Shown: positions 18,519-27,169, counted from the stretch's first letter. The stretch: 64,000 bases of DNA from Planctomycetaceae bacterium (GCA_027487485.1 JAIYDN010000042.1:18576-82575), one strand, 5' to 3'. Notes: generated by a model not told the origin, from the letters alone. Numbers and translations: made by a program.

Positions 18519-19409
18519 ATGCAACTGAAATCAGCAGCACTTGACCAAATCGCACAGTTCATCTGTGGCGACAATCCGCTCCCATTCCCCTATCGAAGCT
18601 CATCAAGGCTAACGACGTTCTTCACTGGACTAGGACTCGATTATATCCATCGTGGCGAAACGAGGAACGCATGGGCAAGAGACGCTGTGATCGACATCAA
18701 CAGTAAGGCATCAAAAGAAGGCGTGTTCCCTTCAGACGAAATGATAGCGGTGATTGAGGAGGTTCTGAACCCTGCTTACTTTACGGTCGGTGATTTAGAG
18801 AAGGTGAATTTAGATGCTGCAATGGCTCTGATGAATAGAGTCCTCAAGCAGTGCAAGCTGGAAGTCGCATTTGATGCAGCTAGTGGAGTTGCGAAGTTGC
18901 GTTCAGTGGATGGCCATTTCGTTTCAACCGCCCACGCTGCACCAGATGTTGTGAAAAAACTGACATTTGCTCCGAAGGTTTTCGAGATACCGCAATCAAC
19001 CGAAATTCAGCACGACCTTGTAGCGATCATGATGCCGTTCGGTGCCGCATTTTCAAGGGTGCATGATGCTATTAAGCAGGCTTGTGATTCTGCGCATCTT
19101 TCCAACAAACGAGCCGACGACATTTGGGCAAATAGCACGATTATCCAAGATATTGTTGACCTGATCTTTGTTGCCGAGATCGTGGTTGTCGATTTCACGG
19201 GTAAAAATCCGAATGTGATGTACGAGACTGGGATTGCCCACACTCTTGGGAAGCATGTGGTCCCCATAACGCAATCTATCGAACATGTTCCTTTTGATTT
19301 ACAGTCGCATCGAGTATTGCAGTACCACCCGAATCAAGAAGGGCTGAGTAAGCTCACACTCGAACTTGCCGCAAGGTTAAAGACAATCACAAATGGGCAT
19401 TCGTGGTAA
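18519..19409 (+). CDS. AbiJ-NTD3-like domain plus TIR/deoxyribosyltransferase-like domain protein
   Basis: A 296-residue protein. The first 110 residues (FICGDNPLPFPYRSSSRLTT, FFTGLGL and nearby ETRNAWA) resemble the AbiJ N-terminal domain 3 of phage-resistance proteins. The C-terminal 130 residues form a nucleotide-binding TIR-like or nucleoside deoxyribosyltransferase-like fold: VAIMMPFGAAF, KRADDIWANSTIIQDIVDLI, ADIVVVDF-type strand and NPNVMYETGIAH, whose Glu is the likely catalytic residue. A good ribosome-binding site (GGAGAAG) precedes the ATG. It probably acts as an abortive-infection NAD- or nucleotide-hydrolase. The enzyme activity is inferred from family. Confidence 0.75.
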   Translation: MQLKSAALDQIAQFICGDNPLPFPYRSSSRLTTFFTGLGLDYIHRGETRNAWARDAVIDINSKASKEGVFPSDEMIAVIEEVLNPAYFTVGDLEKVNLDAAMALMNRVLKQCKLEVAFDAASGVAKLRSVDGHFVSTAHAAPDVVKKLTFAPKVFEIPQSTEIQHDLVAIMMPFGAAFSRVHDAIKQACDSAHLSNKRADDIWANSTIIQDIVDLIFVAEIVVVDFTGKNPNVMYETGIAHTLGKHVVPITQSIEHVPFDLQSHRVLQYHPNQEGLSKLTLELAARLKTITNGHSW

Positions 19410-19432
19410 TTTTAACTAAGCGGATACACTCT

Positions 19433-20521
19433 ATGAACCAAGACAAGAGACGACAGGCGAAGCAAAAAAAGCGTGAACTGGAGGTTCGTCGAAAGAAACT
19501 CGAAGTTCAAGCGGAGTCCTTACTACAGTCGAAGCGAGAAAAGTACCCAGAAATTGTTATTGGCCGTCGTGACGCTGATCCAAAGTTCATCGAATCAGTC
19601 ATCGAGGCTAGTAAGTGTTTTGATTTCTTAGATACGAAGCGACTTGGTACAGCGCAGCAAGCATTCTACAGGATGGGAAAGGAACACGGATTCGAGGCTG
19701 CAATCGAACTTCTCGAATCGCTGCCTAGCATAAATTATGGCGAAAGGGCGGTTACTGGAAACATAAAGCTCGCTATTGCATTAACGAGCTTTGGAAGCCT
19801 TTTGCTTGGAATGGTTCCTGAAGAAACCCGTAAAAAGTTCATGCCTTGGAATGATGTGTCCGTTGCCTTTAAAGGGCGAGAGATCATCCTGCATTTTTCG
19901 TCGATGACATCGGAGAGTGGTGTTGGTGGCACAGTGTACTTTAATCGATTGAAGCCTAAAGTGATATTCAATGGAAACGAGTACACTGTTGGATTCTCAC
20001 GTCACGCCATTGAGCGCATTTGCAAGAGGCTAAACCCACGCTACATCCAATACGGACCAGCGGGTGACATCCATGCGTTCTTCAATTCATGTGTCTATTT
20101 CGAGCCAGTTCTGCTCTTTGGCGATCAGCCTGCATTTGCACTTTACGATTGGTGTGACAATCCTGGCTTTAGCCACTATGAAACTTACACCGTTGGCGTG
20201 TTGGGGAAGGAGAACATCGATCCGACTGGAGGCCGCATCTACTACAGAGTCGGGTATTGCCCTGTAGTCTTTGAGGGCGAGTTTGCAAAAGCCAAGTCCT
20301 TCATTCAGCCGGGTTTCAGGAGTACGCCAGAGTACGGTCTACTTCTAAATTCTTCTTTGCCTAGAGAACAGAAGGAGCATCTAATAGCAAAGGTAACGGA
20401 TGAAGGGAGAAGCGAGTCCGACACCCTTTACTGGAATGACAGCGAAGCCGCAAAATGGTTTCACGAGAACGGAATTCCACAAGTGGTTCAATTGAAGCAT
20501 GACGTTTTCGTGAATGGCTGA
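19433..20521 (+). CDS. Hypothetical protein with Lys/Arg-rich N-terminus, paralogue of the gene at 55290
   Basis: A 362-residue protein. The first 45 residues are strongly basic and helical. The rest contains motifs shared with the frameshifted gene at 55290-56335: GFSRHAIERICKRL against GWSKHAIERTCERL, YYRVGYCPVVFEGEFAKAK against YHRVGYCPVVIDGHFAKAT, and a C-terminal FHENGIPQV against FHENGIPQI. The family is unknown to me. Conserved His, Glu, Arg and Cys positions suggest an enzyme or a nucleic-acid-binding protein. I placed the start at ATG 19433, after the TIR-like gene's stop. Two copies bracket the mobile-element core, which may reflect duplication. Confidence 0.75.
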   Translation: MNQDKRRQAKQKKRELEVRRKKLEVQAESLLQSKREKYPEIVIGRRDADPKFIESVIEASKCFDFLDTKRLGTAQQAFYRMGKEHGFEAAIELLESLPSINYGERAVTGNIKLAIALTSFGSLLLGMVPEETRKKFMPWNDVSVAFKGREIILHFSSMTSESGVGGTVYFNRLKPKVIFNGNEYTVGFSRHAIERICKRLNPRYIQYGPAGDIHAFFNSCVYFEPVLLFGDQPAFALYDWCDNPGFSHYETYTVGVLGKENIDPTGGRIYYRVGYCPVVFEGEFAKAKSFIQPGFRSTPEYGLLLNSSLPREQKEHLIAKVTDEGRSESDTLYWNDSEAAKWFHENGIPQVVQLKHDVFVNG

Positions 20522-20596
20522 CCGCATGGCTAAGTATTTCATTGATCTAAAGATCAACGCCCATCGAATCGACCGCAATCGATGGAACCATTTCTC

Positions 20597-20881
20597 ATGA
20601 AAATCTTCATCGTCCTTCATCACGAAATCATGGGAACGCCGGAAGACTGCCGTGCTGACGAGATGGTGTTCTACACTTGCGATAGTCTGAAGAAAGCCAT
20701 CAACCTAATTCGCAAATCTGGAGTTGATCGGTGGTCCTGGTGGGAGATTCAATCGCAGGAACTCAATAGCAATGATTGGCCCGAACACATTGGGTACTAC
20801 GGATTACGTGGAGGTAAATTGGCCAAAGCTCCTTATGAGAAGTGCGTAGAATTGTTCAAAAAGGCTCGCAGTAAGAGTTAA
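20597..20881 (+). CDS. Hypothetical protein, about 94 residues
   Basis: A small protein beginning MKIFIVLHHEIMG, with a WSWWEIQSQEL segment and a basic C-terminus. It has no membrane segment or known motif. An alternative ATG 15 bases upstream is possible; neither has a clear ribosome-binding site. It is the last plus-strand gene before a convergent hairpin terminator at 20924-20952. The family is not recognised. Confidence 0.55.
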   Translation: MKIFIVLHHEIMGTPEDCRADEMVFYTCDSLKKAINLIRKSGVDRWSWWEIQSQELNSNDWPEHIGYYGLRGGKLAKAPYEKCVELFKKARSKS

Positions 20882-20923
20882 GTCGTCCTTCAGTGAAGGG
20901 CGAGCATCTGCCCAACCATCACG

Positions 20924-20952
20924 ATAGGTAGCCAATTCGTTTGGCTACCTAT
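20924..20952. terminator. Bidirectional hairpin terminator between convergent genes
   Basis: Perfect 11-bp inverted repeat ATAGGTAGCCA / TGGCTACCTAT with a 7-base loop, placed between the plus-strand gene ending at 20881 and the minus-strand gene ending at 20976. No long T-run follows on either strand, so efficiency is uncertain. Confidence 0.6.
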
Positions 20953-20975
20953 TTGGAAACTCGACACAGGACAAG

Positions 20976-21533
20976 TTAGCTCTTCGTCTTTTTGCCTCTT
21001 GGCTTCCATTTTGGTAGTCGCCTCACCGGATGGATTTTGCCCAATAATTCAGTCAGTTCTTGGACATTTCGGAGGTCCTCTTCCAATTCTTCAAGTCGAT
21101 GTGCAACAGTAATTGGTTGTTCGAGATCGACAAGACTTTCTTCAATCGGTCCCCAACTTTCAAGCCAACTCAATGCGTCACAGAGTTCATCAAGGTTATC
21201 CACAAGAACATCATCGTAGTTTAGTAATTGGAACTCGTTTTCCACGCCCCTCAGATAGATCAGAAGATCGTTTAGCGTTTCATCTTCATGCAATTCGATC
21301 CAATAGGTGAATTTTCTGCCGACATCCTTTCTCAACCATTCAAGGTTTTCTGCTTCCAACTCTTTTGCTGTCCGTTTGGGTGGAACGGTGATCTTGGTGC
21401 GTTTGGAGCTTGCAGGCTTTTTCAACTTGTTTTGCTGCTGGAGCAGTTGGTAACGCAGAACGGGAGAAAGCGTTTGCTTTGCAGCAACATTGGAACGTGA
21501 AGAAGGCTTTTTCTTGGCAATGGCGGTCGGCAT
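20976..21533 (-). CDS. Acidic hypothetical protein, paralogue of 22122-22592
   Basis: A 185-residue protein starting MPTAIAKKK with a basic N-terminal third (residues 1-60), then an acidic helical domain and a basic tail RRLPKWKPRGKK. It aligns over most of its length with the 156-residue protein at 22122-22592: same MPTAIAKKK start, GRKFT, DVLV, ELCDA, GPI and PKWKPR motifs. The shared TAGACC-type 5' element lies 61 bases upstream of the ATG. The family is unknown; the basic-acidic-basic layout could suit a nucleoid-associated or adaptor protein, but this is speculation. Confidence 0.72.
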   Translation of the reverse strand: MPTAIAKKKPSSRSNVAAKQTLSPVLRYQLLQQQNKLKKPASSKRTKITVPPKRTAKELEAENLEWLRKDVGRKFTYWIELHEDETLNDLLIYLRGVENEFQLLNYDDVLVDNLDELCDALSWLESWGPIEESLVDLEQPITVAHRLEELEEDLRNVQELTELLGKIHPVRRLPKWKPRGKKTKS

Positions 21534-21584
21534 TTTCTATCTCCTGGATTTGCGATTCGGCTTCCGAACATCGGGAGCACTACG
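21505..21584. repeat. Direct repeat, copy 1 (gene start plus upstream region)
   Basis: About 80 bases covering the first codons and 5' leader of the 20976-21533 gene are nearly identical to 22565-22643 at the start of its paralogue. The near-identity of non-coding leader sequence indicates recent duplication, because the coding parts beyond it have diverged. Confidence 0.85.
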
Positions 21585-21593
21585 CCATTTACT

Positions 21594-21610
21594 GGTACAA
21601 TAGGTCTAAA
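21594..21610 (-). promoter_or_regulatory. Shared 5' element (TTTAGACCTATTGTACC type)
   Basis: On the minus strand this reads TTTAGACCTATTGTACC, 61 bases upstream of the ATG at 21533. It matches the element found upstream of about 15 other genes in the window. Confidence 0.65.
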
Positions 21611-21779
21611 ACGTACGCAGAATGCAAGTCGTTCTGCCGTAGGGGCTTACGGCAAATCAAGGTGTTTTCGAAGGCTTTTTCGGATGCCGTTTTGGAATTT
21701 TCAAAGAACCTTTTAGATGTTTTTTTGCTTTCAAAGCCCCTTTGCCACCACCGCATTCGCTCAAATCTTCCAACTCAAC

Positions 21780-21878
21780 AATGAGCTTGGGAATCGTCCT
21801 GATGAATGGCTAGAGCGTGGAAGCAATGGGACAGGACCAATTCGTCCTGAAGTTTTCAAATGTGTCAAACTGCCATAA
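21780..21878 (+). pseudogene. 3' remnant copy of the gene at 22712-23107
   Basis: Bases 21781-21872 are almost identical to 22956-23047. In frame they encode the C-terminal segment NELGNRPDEWLERG followed by residues shared with the intact gene, then a premature TAA. The 5' two thirds of the gene are absent, so this is a truncated duplicate, part of the same block duplication as the flanking paralogues. Confidence 0.8.
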
Positions 21879-22065
21879 ACTCAACATCAACGATCCCACA
21901 CAAAAATACGCAATCTAAGCTGGGACTGGAGAGTACAGCGGACTGCATTTGATATCCATCATGTTTGCTGCGTTCCAACAATTTGCACCTGGGACTGATG
22001 TTGGGATCGACCTGAGTAAAGAATACCGAATGGCGTCGAGTGAATAGCAGCAGCCAACAGCCATG

Positions 22066-22090
22066 AAAAAGGTCGCCAATTTTGGCGACC
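22066..22090 (-). terminator. Rho-independent terminator of the 22122-22592 gene
   Basis: Inverted repeat GGTCGCCAA / TTGGCGACC with a 2-base loop. On the minus strand it is followed by TTTTT. It lies 32 bases beyond the stop of the minus-strand gene. Confidence 0.8.
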
Positions 22091-22121
22091 ATTTGGCATG
22101 ACGAAGGGTTACAGGCTTGGA

Positions 22122-22592
22122 CTACGCTGCCTTGGCACGAGGCTTCCACTTCGGAAGCCTTTTGACGCTGAATGTCTCGCCAAGTGCTTCAATCAGTTCC
22201 TCAACTTGTCCGATGTCTTCTTCAAGTTCTTCGATCCGATACTCGACCGTCGCTGGTTGCCCGTCATCATCAACGTGTCCGTCAATCGGCCCCCAAGTAG
22301 CCAGCCAGTCAACAGCATCACAAAGTTCGCCTTCGATTTCCACCAGCACATCGTTGCCGTTGAAGGAGAGCAATTCATATTGTGCACTTTCTAGGAACTC
22401 CAACATTTCACCGAGAGTGGCCTTTGGATTCGATTTTCGCCAGGAAGTGAATTTCCTACCAATCTCGGCTTTCAGTGTCTCGATATGCCTCAAGTCACTC
22501 GTTTGGGCCACTCCAGCATTCATCGGTTTACGGGTTTTGGTCGTCTTGGAACGCTTGGCGGCGGACTTCTTCTTGGCAATGGCGGTCGGCAT
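22122..22592 (-). CDS. Acidic hypothetical protein, paralogue of 20976-21533
   Basis: A 156-residue protein with a basic first 35 residues, an acidic helical middle and a basic end VKRLPKWKPRAK. It lacks about 30 residues of the N-terminal linker of its paralogue but keeps GRKFT, NDVLVEIEGELCDAVDW and GPI. Its leader repeats that of the paralogue, including the shared 5' element at 22652-22668. A hairpin terminator follows at 22066-22090. Function is unknown. Confidence 0.72.
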   Translation of the reverse strand: MPTAIAKKKSAAKRSKTTKTRKPMNAGVAQTSDLRHIETLKAEIGRKFTSWRKSNPKATLGEMLEFLESAQYELLSFNGNDVLVEIEGELCDAVDWLATWGPIDGHVDDDGQPATVEYRIEELEEDIGQVEELIEALGETFSVKRLPKWKPRAKAA

Positions 22593-22643
22593 TTTCTATC
22601 TCCTGGATTTGTGATTCGGCTTCCGAACATCGGGAGCACTACA
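22565..22643. repeat. Direct repeat, copy 2
   Basis: Near-identical partner of 21505-21584 (one visible mismatch in the leader), offset by about 1059 bases. Confidence 0.85.
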
Positions 22644-22651
22644 CTGTTTAA

Positions 22652-22668
22652 GGGTACAAAGGGTCTAT
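22652..22668 (-). promoter_or_regulatory. Shared 5' element (TAGACCCTTTGTACCC)
   Basis: Minus-strand copy 60 bases upstream of the ATG at 22592; one base differs from the commonest form (CTTTG for CATTG). Confidence 0.65.
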
Positions 22669-22711
22669 TTCGCCCTTGTGAAGACATCTAGAACTGGGGA
22701 AATAGTCACAA

Positions 22712-23107
22712 ATGTTGGATCATGACGATCTCTTCTATTGCGAAGGTTTTGCCATGTTCTCAGACCGAAGTTTTCCGGTCATCCATGCTTGGGTTACCGA
22801 TAGAACAAGCATAGCAATTGACAATACTTGGCCCCAACAAGCAGTCGCCTACGCTGGAGTTCCATTCAAATCCAGTTTCGTGAACCAGACAGCACTTACA
22901 TACTGTGAAATTTTGAGCCTGCTTGGTCATTTCCAAAATGGATATCCACTCAGGAATGAGCTTGGAGATCGTCCTGATGAATGGCTAGAGCGTGGAAGCA
23001 ATGGGACAGGACCAATTCGTCCTGAAGTTTTCAAATGTGTCAAACTGTCAATTCCGAAGGACAATTCGGTTCGCTCACCATCGAAGTTGTCGTGGGTGAT
23101 TTGTTAG
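22712..23107 (+). CDS. Hypothetical protein, 131 residues
   Basis: A small soluble protein with the hydrophobic-aromatic core SFPVIHAWVTDRTSIAIDNTW and a C-terminal segment RPDEWLERGSNGTGPIRPEV. The 3' third is duplicated as a truncated remnant at 21780-21878. No motif links it to a known enzyme. It lies in opposite orientation to the flanking duplicated genes. Family not recognised. Confidence 0.6.
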   Translation: MLDHDDLFYCEGFAMFSDRSFPVIHAWVTDRTSIAIDNTWPQQAVAYAGVPFKSSFVNQTALTYCEILSLLGHFQNGYPLRNELGDRPDEWLERGSNGTGPIRPEVFKCVKLSIPKDNSVRSPSKLSWVIC

Positions 23108-23140
23108 ACCAAGTCGTTGATGTAAAGGTAGTGGTTTTCG

Positions 23141-23602
23141 ATGACCAGTGATTTCGTTCCAAGCTATTCACATAAGCAGACCTCTAAGCTTTGTTTTGCC
23201 CTGTATCTGCCCGCTTTGATCTTGATCATCTCAGCGATCTCATTGCAGAAGTATCCAGACAGTCTCATCGTGGGAGTGGTTGCGATCCCCCTGATTCTCT
23301 TGGCTCCAGCATTTCACTACTTGAAGGTAGCTGATACAGGTCAACATCTTTCTGTTCGATTCGGACCAGTCCCACTGTTTGCAACCAAGGTCGATTATTC
23401 GAACATCCAAAAGGTCGAGGCAGGTCGCACATTGCTACTGGATGGCTGGGGCATCCATATGAGTGTTCGTGGAGGTTGGGTTTGGAATCTTTGGGGACGA
23501 GATTGCGTTGTTGTCCATTTGCGTAAAGGGGTTCTGCGTATCGGTACGGACGATGCCGAAAATCTGGCGAGGTTTTTGGAGGGGAAGGTTGGGCGAGGGT
23601 AG
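23141..23602 (+). CDS. Small membrane protein with PH-like C-terminal domain
   Basis: A 153-residue protein with two adjacent membrane segments (near 18-33 and 40-57) and a cytoplasmic beta-rich C-terminus (VRFGPVPLF, VDYSNIQKVEAG, LRIGTDDAENLARFLEGK) that resembles bacterial PH-like domains. The ending FGTDD-type motif with N-L-x-x-F-L is common in such proteins. A membrane-anchoring or sensing role is plausible; no partner is evident. Confidence 0.65.
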   Translation: MTSDFVPSYSHKQTSKLCFALYLPALILIISAISLQKYPDSLIVGVVAIPLILLAPAFHYLKVADTGQHLSVRFGPVPLFATKVDYSNIQKVEAGRTLLLDGWGIHMSVRGGWVWNLWGRDCVVVHLRKGVLRIGTDDAENLARFLEGKVGRG

Positions 23603-23942
23603 ATGGTTAGACTTTTTGTTCTATCGCAATGCTGCCGCTCGGCAAGTCTGAGATTTTGAGACACTGATGTTTGCCCCTGCAACACCACAGTTCTGCCCGG
23701 TAAAAGCCACAGCGATCACACGGGTTTCACACCGAAACGCCACCGAAATCACACAGTCTTACCTTTGGACCTTCCGCATGGCTTGGCCGATACTCCCAAA
23801 AAATTCCTATCGGCATTAATTCTTGGTACCGGAAAAGATGGTACACCAAGTTGTGCAACAGTTAAGCCCAAGGATGGATGGAAGGTACAATCTAAATGAC
23901 TGAACATCCTTAAACTCGCTCTGAAAGAGCACTCACGCCCAA
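23603..23942. other. Gene-free stretch, 340 bases
   Basis: No convincing ORF. At 23885-23897 there is a degenerate copy of the shared 5' element on the minus strand (TTTAGATTGTACC) with no minus-strand gene downstream, possibly a relic. Confidence 0.5.
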
Positions 23943-24671
23943 ATGAAAATCGCAACCTACAACCTCTTGCAAGGTGGCTCCAAACGAGTGCATTGGAAGA
24001 AGATGCTGATTGACCACAGTGTCGATCTGCTCTTCGTCCAAGAATCGTATCCGCAGAATGAGCATCTTTCACCGTCACCACCATCTGAAACCAGCAATCG
24101 TTCTGTTTGGCAGAAGGTCGAATCTAACAAATGGGGTAGTGGTGTTTTTTCAAAGACAGGAACGCTCACGGAAATTGATATCCCACACTACTGTGGATGG
24201 GTAGTTGGTGCGGAACTGTCTAACGCAAATTGGCAGAAAAATGATGCGAAGACTTTGGTGTTTAGTTTGTGTGCTCCCAATGGCCCAGGCAGTTACGCTG
24301 GTCAGGTCAATCTAATACTTAATGAGATTGCAAAGCTAGCGGAAGGGAAGGAACTTGTTATTGGTGGTGACTTCAACATGCCGGTCTCGGATTGGTGTAA
24401 ATCGGAAATAAAATCGACTAAACGTGATCTAGCAGTCCGAACAAGACTTGCGAACGAGTTTGGGCTAATCAACTGTTGGCAAAGTGCCAATCCAGAACTT
24501 GAACCTCAACAGACCCTTAGATGGACCGGCAATCGCACTATTCCATTCCACATCGATGGGATATTCGTTCCTAAGACGTGGCTTGAACGACTCCAAAGTT
24601 GCACGATTTTGTCGGGCCAGGAATGGGATGAGCTTAGCGACCACAATCCAGTTATCGCAGAGTTTGCGTAG
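23943..24671 (+). CDS. Endonuclease/exonuclease/phosphatase (EEP) family protein
   Basis: A 242-residue EEP-fold protein. It has the N-terminal MKIATYNLLQGG strand, the metal-binding Glu in LLFVQESYP, GGDFNMPVSDW for the Asp-x-Asn motif, HIDGIFVP, and the C-terminal SDHNPVIAEF catalytic Asp-His. All key residues are present, so it is probably an active Mg-dependent phosphodiesterase acting on nucleic acid or a phospho-ester. There is no signal peptide, so it is cytoplasmic. Substrate cannot be told from sequence. Start at ATG 23943 with a weak ribosome-binding site. Confidence 0.85.
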   Translation: MKIATYNLLQGGSKRVHWKKMLIDHSVDLLFVQESYPQNEHLSPSPPSETSNRSVWQKVESNKWGSGVFSKTGTLTEIDIPHYCGWVVGAELSNANWQKNDAKTLVFSLCAPNGPGSYAGQVNLILNEIAKLAEGKELVIGGDFNMPVSDWCKSEIKSTKRDLAVRTRLANEFGLINCWQSANPELEPQQTLRWTGNRTIPFHIDGIFVPKTWLERLQSCTILSGQEWDELSDHNPVIAEFA

Positions 24672-24741
24672 CGTACAATTGATTTTTCATCCGACACAAC
24701 CCAAATGATTTGAAGCCAAGCACTGCTAATTATCCTAGTGG

Positions 24742-26247
24742 TTACTTCAAATTTAGTTCGTAGAAACGCACTTCGGACGTTTTCGTGTTTTCACCTCTAA
24801 TGCGTTCCTCTCCCTGAATAGTAAACGCAATTTTGGAGCCCACGAACGCAGCACCAAAAACTTTGGAACTCGCTGGTAAATCGAGATTTAGCGGAGAGGG
24901 GGCAGTCGTTCCTTTTGTGCCTAAGACGAAGTAGGAAGGAATGCCTCTCAAAGAATCTCCTCCGTGTTGGGAATCGATCCTTACTTCAACCAAAAGGTAG
25001 CGACCATCAATTGAGATCGATTTGGCGACTGCTTTGGTCGTAAGCCGGTTGTTTAAACTATCCCTCAAGGCACCGTCCCAAAAATTCTCTTCCCTTATCA
25101 GTGAACCCTTTGTGCTTTCAAGCACAACTACATTGTTTCCACCGGACAGTACGAGTAATCTCGAATCTAACGAGAAAGAAAGAAAGGCTCTTGTTTCCTT
25201 GAGATCATGGAAGTAAAGCTCTTTCCCTGTCGCTGCATCATGGACAGAGACAATCTCTTTGTCTCTCATTTGCAATGCAAACAAATCACCATTCGGAGAG
25301 AAAACAAGACGAAACGCTAGTCCTGGAATTGAGTGCTCGGATCGAAGCACTCCTGTTTTTCTGTCACAGATAGTTACAACGGTCCGATTTTCCAGCGACT
25401 TGGTTTCGAACAGCCCGATAGTGGAGTTGGTCACGGACGCAACTTCAGTTCCTATCGATGAATTCTCGTGGTATGTACGACCATGTTTAATTGGTGAGAC
25501 GAGAGAAATTGTCGCTTCCTTCAACTCCTTTAGAGTCAATACTTCGACTTTCTCAAGTAATCTGGAGTCCCCCGAAACCGATTCTGTAACTACATAGTTT
25601 GCCATTTCACTCGGGCAATCCGCAAAGTTCTTTCCAATCCATTTTGCAGGAACTTCAACTGGCGAGAGTTTGTCGGTACTCCAGATTACATTTTTCTCTG
25701 AGGAGCCAACCTGCTCAATAATTACGTAATCTTGTTGAAGGGAAACTCCCCCTAATCTCCCTGGTGTGGCTAGCAATTGCTTGCCGAGGTATCCACCATC
25801 TTTTGAACTCATCATGACAACAGCAACAAGGGATAAAACTAGGACGGCAATACCGGTGGCACCGACTGTTATCAAAAGTGTTTTGCTGCTTTTCTTGACA
25901 GGCGATTTCCTTGCCGCTATTGCTTGTTGCAACGGTGAACCGTTCGATGACTCTGGTAGGGCCAACGCCGGTGTTTTCGAATCTGCATAGCTCGCCCCCG
26001 CCTCCAGAGTGGCATTTTCGATGGTTGGGAATAACATTGATTCAGCTTTCTCCCAATTTGTCCAAGGGCCATTTGCCGCTTTTGCGATTAAGTCGTTTGC
26101 CTTCAGCTTGCTTCTGAGGTTTTCAATTTGAGCTAGAGTTGCTGGTCCTTGTACTTTGTCACCACGTTTGATGAAGAACGTCTCTGCCACGGCGGGAATT
26201 ATTCCTGTAGGTGTTTGGGAAATGAGATGGCTGATTTTGCCAACCAC
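24742..26247 (-). CDS. GYF_2-domain membrane protein with WD40-like repeats
   Basis: A 501-residue protein. Residues 22-70 resemble the GYF_2 (DUF4339) domain common in planctomycetes (FFIKRGDKVQGPATLAQIEN, then GPWTNWEKAE). One membrane helix lies near 125-148 (TLLITVGATGIAVLVLSLVA). The C-terminal 300 residues look like a beta-propeller with WD40-type strands (LAFRLVFSPNGDLFALQM, VHDAATGKELY). The propeller would lie outside the cytoplasm. It is the distal gene on the minus strand of the signalling cluster that follows the ECF sigma factor, though separated by about 110 bases. Confidence 0.78.
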   Translation of the reverse strand: MVGKISHLISQTPTGIIPAVAETFFIKRGDKVQGPATLAQIENLRSKLKANDLIAKAANGPWTNWEKAESMLFPTIENATLEAGASYADSKTPALALPESSNGSPLQQAIAARKSPVKKSSKTLLITVGATGIAVLVLSLVAVVMMSSKDGGYLGKQLLATPGRLGGVSLQQDYVIIEQVGSSEKNVIWSTDKLSPVEVPAKWIGKNFADCPSEMANYVVTESVSGDSRLLEKVEVLTLKELKEATISLVSPIKHGRTYHENSSIGTEVASVTNSTIGLFETKSLENRTVVTICDRKTGVLRSEHSIPGLAFRLVFSPNGDLFALQMRDKEIVSVHDAATGKELYFHDLKETRAFLSFSLDSRLLVLSGGNNVVVLESTKGSLIREENFWDGALRDSLNNRLTTKAVAKSISIDGRYLLVEVRIDSQHGGDSLRGIPSYFVLGTKGTTAPSPLNLDLPASSKVFGAAFVGSKIAFTIQGEERIRGENTKTSEVRFYELNLK

Positions 26248-26360
26248 CCATTTGGAGTGCTAAGTGTAGTTCCAACTTTCCACACTAGCAACGTCAGGTT
26301 CGGCTCAGAGTTTTGTCCGCTGGAAAATTCTACGCTAGCTTGCAAATGGGTCGAAAAACT

Positions 26361-26960
26361 TCAAAAACACGGACTCGCACTTGGTTGCTCCTCTATAGGT
26401 ATGCGAAACGAGGCATCAAGGCTCGTCAAATGATACTCCCGAAAGAAGTCGATCCAATGAATCGTGATCGACTTTGGATTCTCGTCGAGAAAAGCCTTGG
26501 GTAACTCGAACTCAAAATAGCCATCCCTCAACGGAATTGAACTGGATGCTTTTCCATCGCTCCCGACTGACCGAATCTCCATCCAGAGTTCATGCTTGTC
26601 GTCGAGTAGTTCATTTTCTTGTTTATCCTTCCAAAGTCTCGCATGTTGCTGGTCGGAGTGACTCGATACCGCCGCCGAAAGTGCTGTCTTACCATTGAAG
26701 ATTCGCAGGCTTTCCAGTCCCTTCAAATGCAGCCTTAGAACGACATGCTCTTCCCAATGATCGTCGATGCGTTCGATAGTAACATTGCCAATCCCAGATG
26801 GACTTTTGATCGCAAAAGTTGATTTGTCAACGGCTTGTTCGACAACAACCTTGTCTTCCGACTTCTTGACTGTGATCTTGAATGCGTTTGGATCGCCCCC
26901 CAGTGCAACTTGGCAAAGAAAACAACACAGCATCAGGGTAATTGTAGAAGGAGATATCAC
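26361..26960 (-). CDS. Secreted hypothetical protein, 199 residues
   Basis: A signal-peptide-like N-terminus (residues 1-21, MISPSTITLMLCCFLCQVAL) precedes a soluble beta-rich domain. The start overlaps the stop of the next upstream small gene by 4 bases (ATGA), which puts it in the kinase operon. No catalytic motif is visible. It probably works in the periplasm in whatever pathway the kinase controls. Family not recognised. Confidence 0.68.
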   Translation of the reverse strand: MISPSTITLMLCCFLCQVALGGDPNAFKITVKKSEDKVVVEQAVDKSTFAIKSPSGIGNVTIERIDDHWEEHVVLRLHLKGLESLRIFNGKTALSAAVSSHSDQQHARLWKDKQENELLDDKHELWMEIRSVGSDGKASSSIPLRDGYFEFELPKAFLDENPKSITIHWIDFFREYHLTSLDASFRIPIEEQPSASPCF

Positions 26961-27169
26961 TTGGATTTCACGCTCAAAATAGTACAGCCAGGATACCGTT
27001 TATTTAGCTTTACTTTCGCAGCTTCGATGTCGGTCGCCTCGATCACCACATTGCCAATGGTTCCGCCCGATTTGGTCTTGATCCTAAATGAATACCGAGT
27101 CAGCTTAAAGGCTGCTCCTGAACTCGTCACTAAGAGCAGAAGTCCAAATAGGGAACTGCGTCGGTTCAT
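26957..27169 (-). CDS. Small secreted protein, 70 residues
   Basis: Hydrophobic N-terminus (residues 5-20, SSLFGLLLLVTSSGAAF) followed by a compact basic domain with IEATDIEAAKVKLNKRYPG, reminiscent of small domains that bind other periplasmic proteins. It overlaps both neighbours by 4 bases (stop of the kinase gene upstream, start of the secreted gene downstream), so the three are translationally coupled. Confidence 0.68.
   Translation of the reverse strand: MNRRSSLFGLLLLVTSSGAAFKLTRYSFRIKTKSGGTIGNVVIEATDIEAAKVKLNKRYPGCTILSVKSK

Noticed and set aside
21410..21784. Plus-strand ORF across the leader of the 20976 gene
   Set aside because: Runs through the duplicated leader and shared 5' element; composition suggests non-coding.
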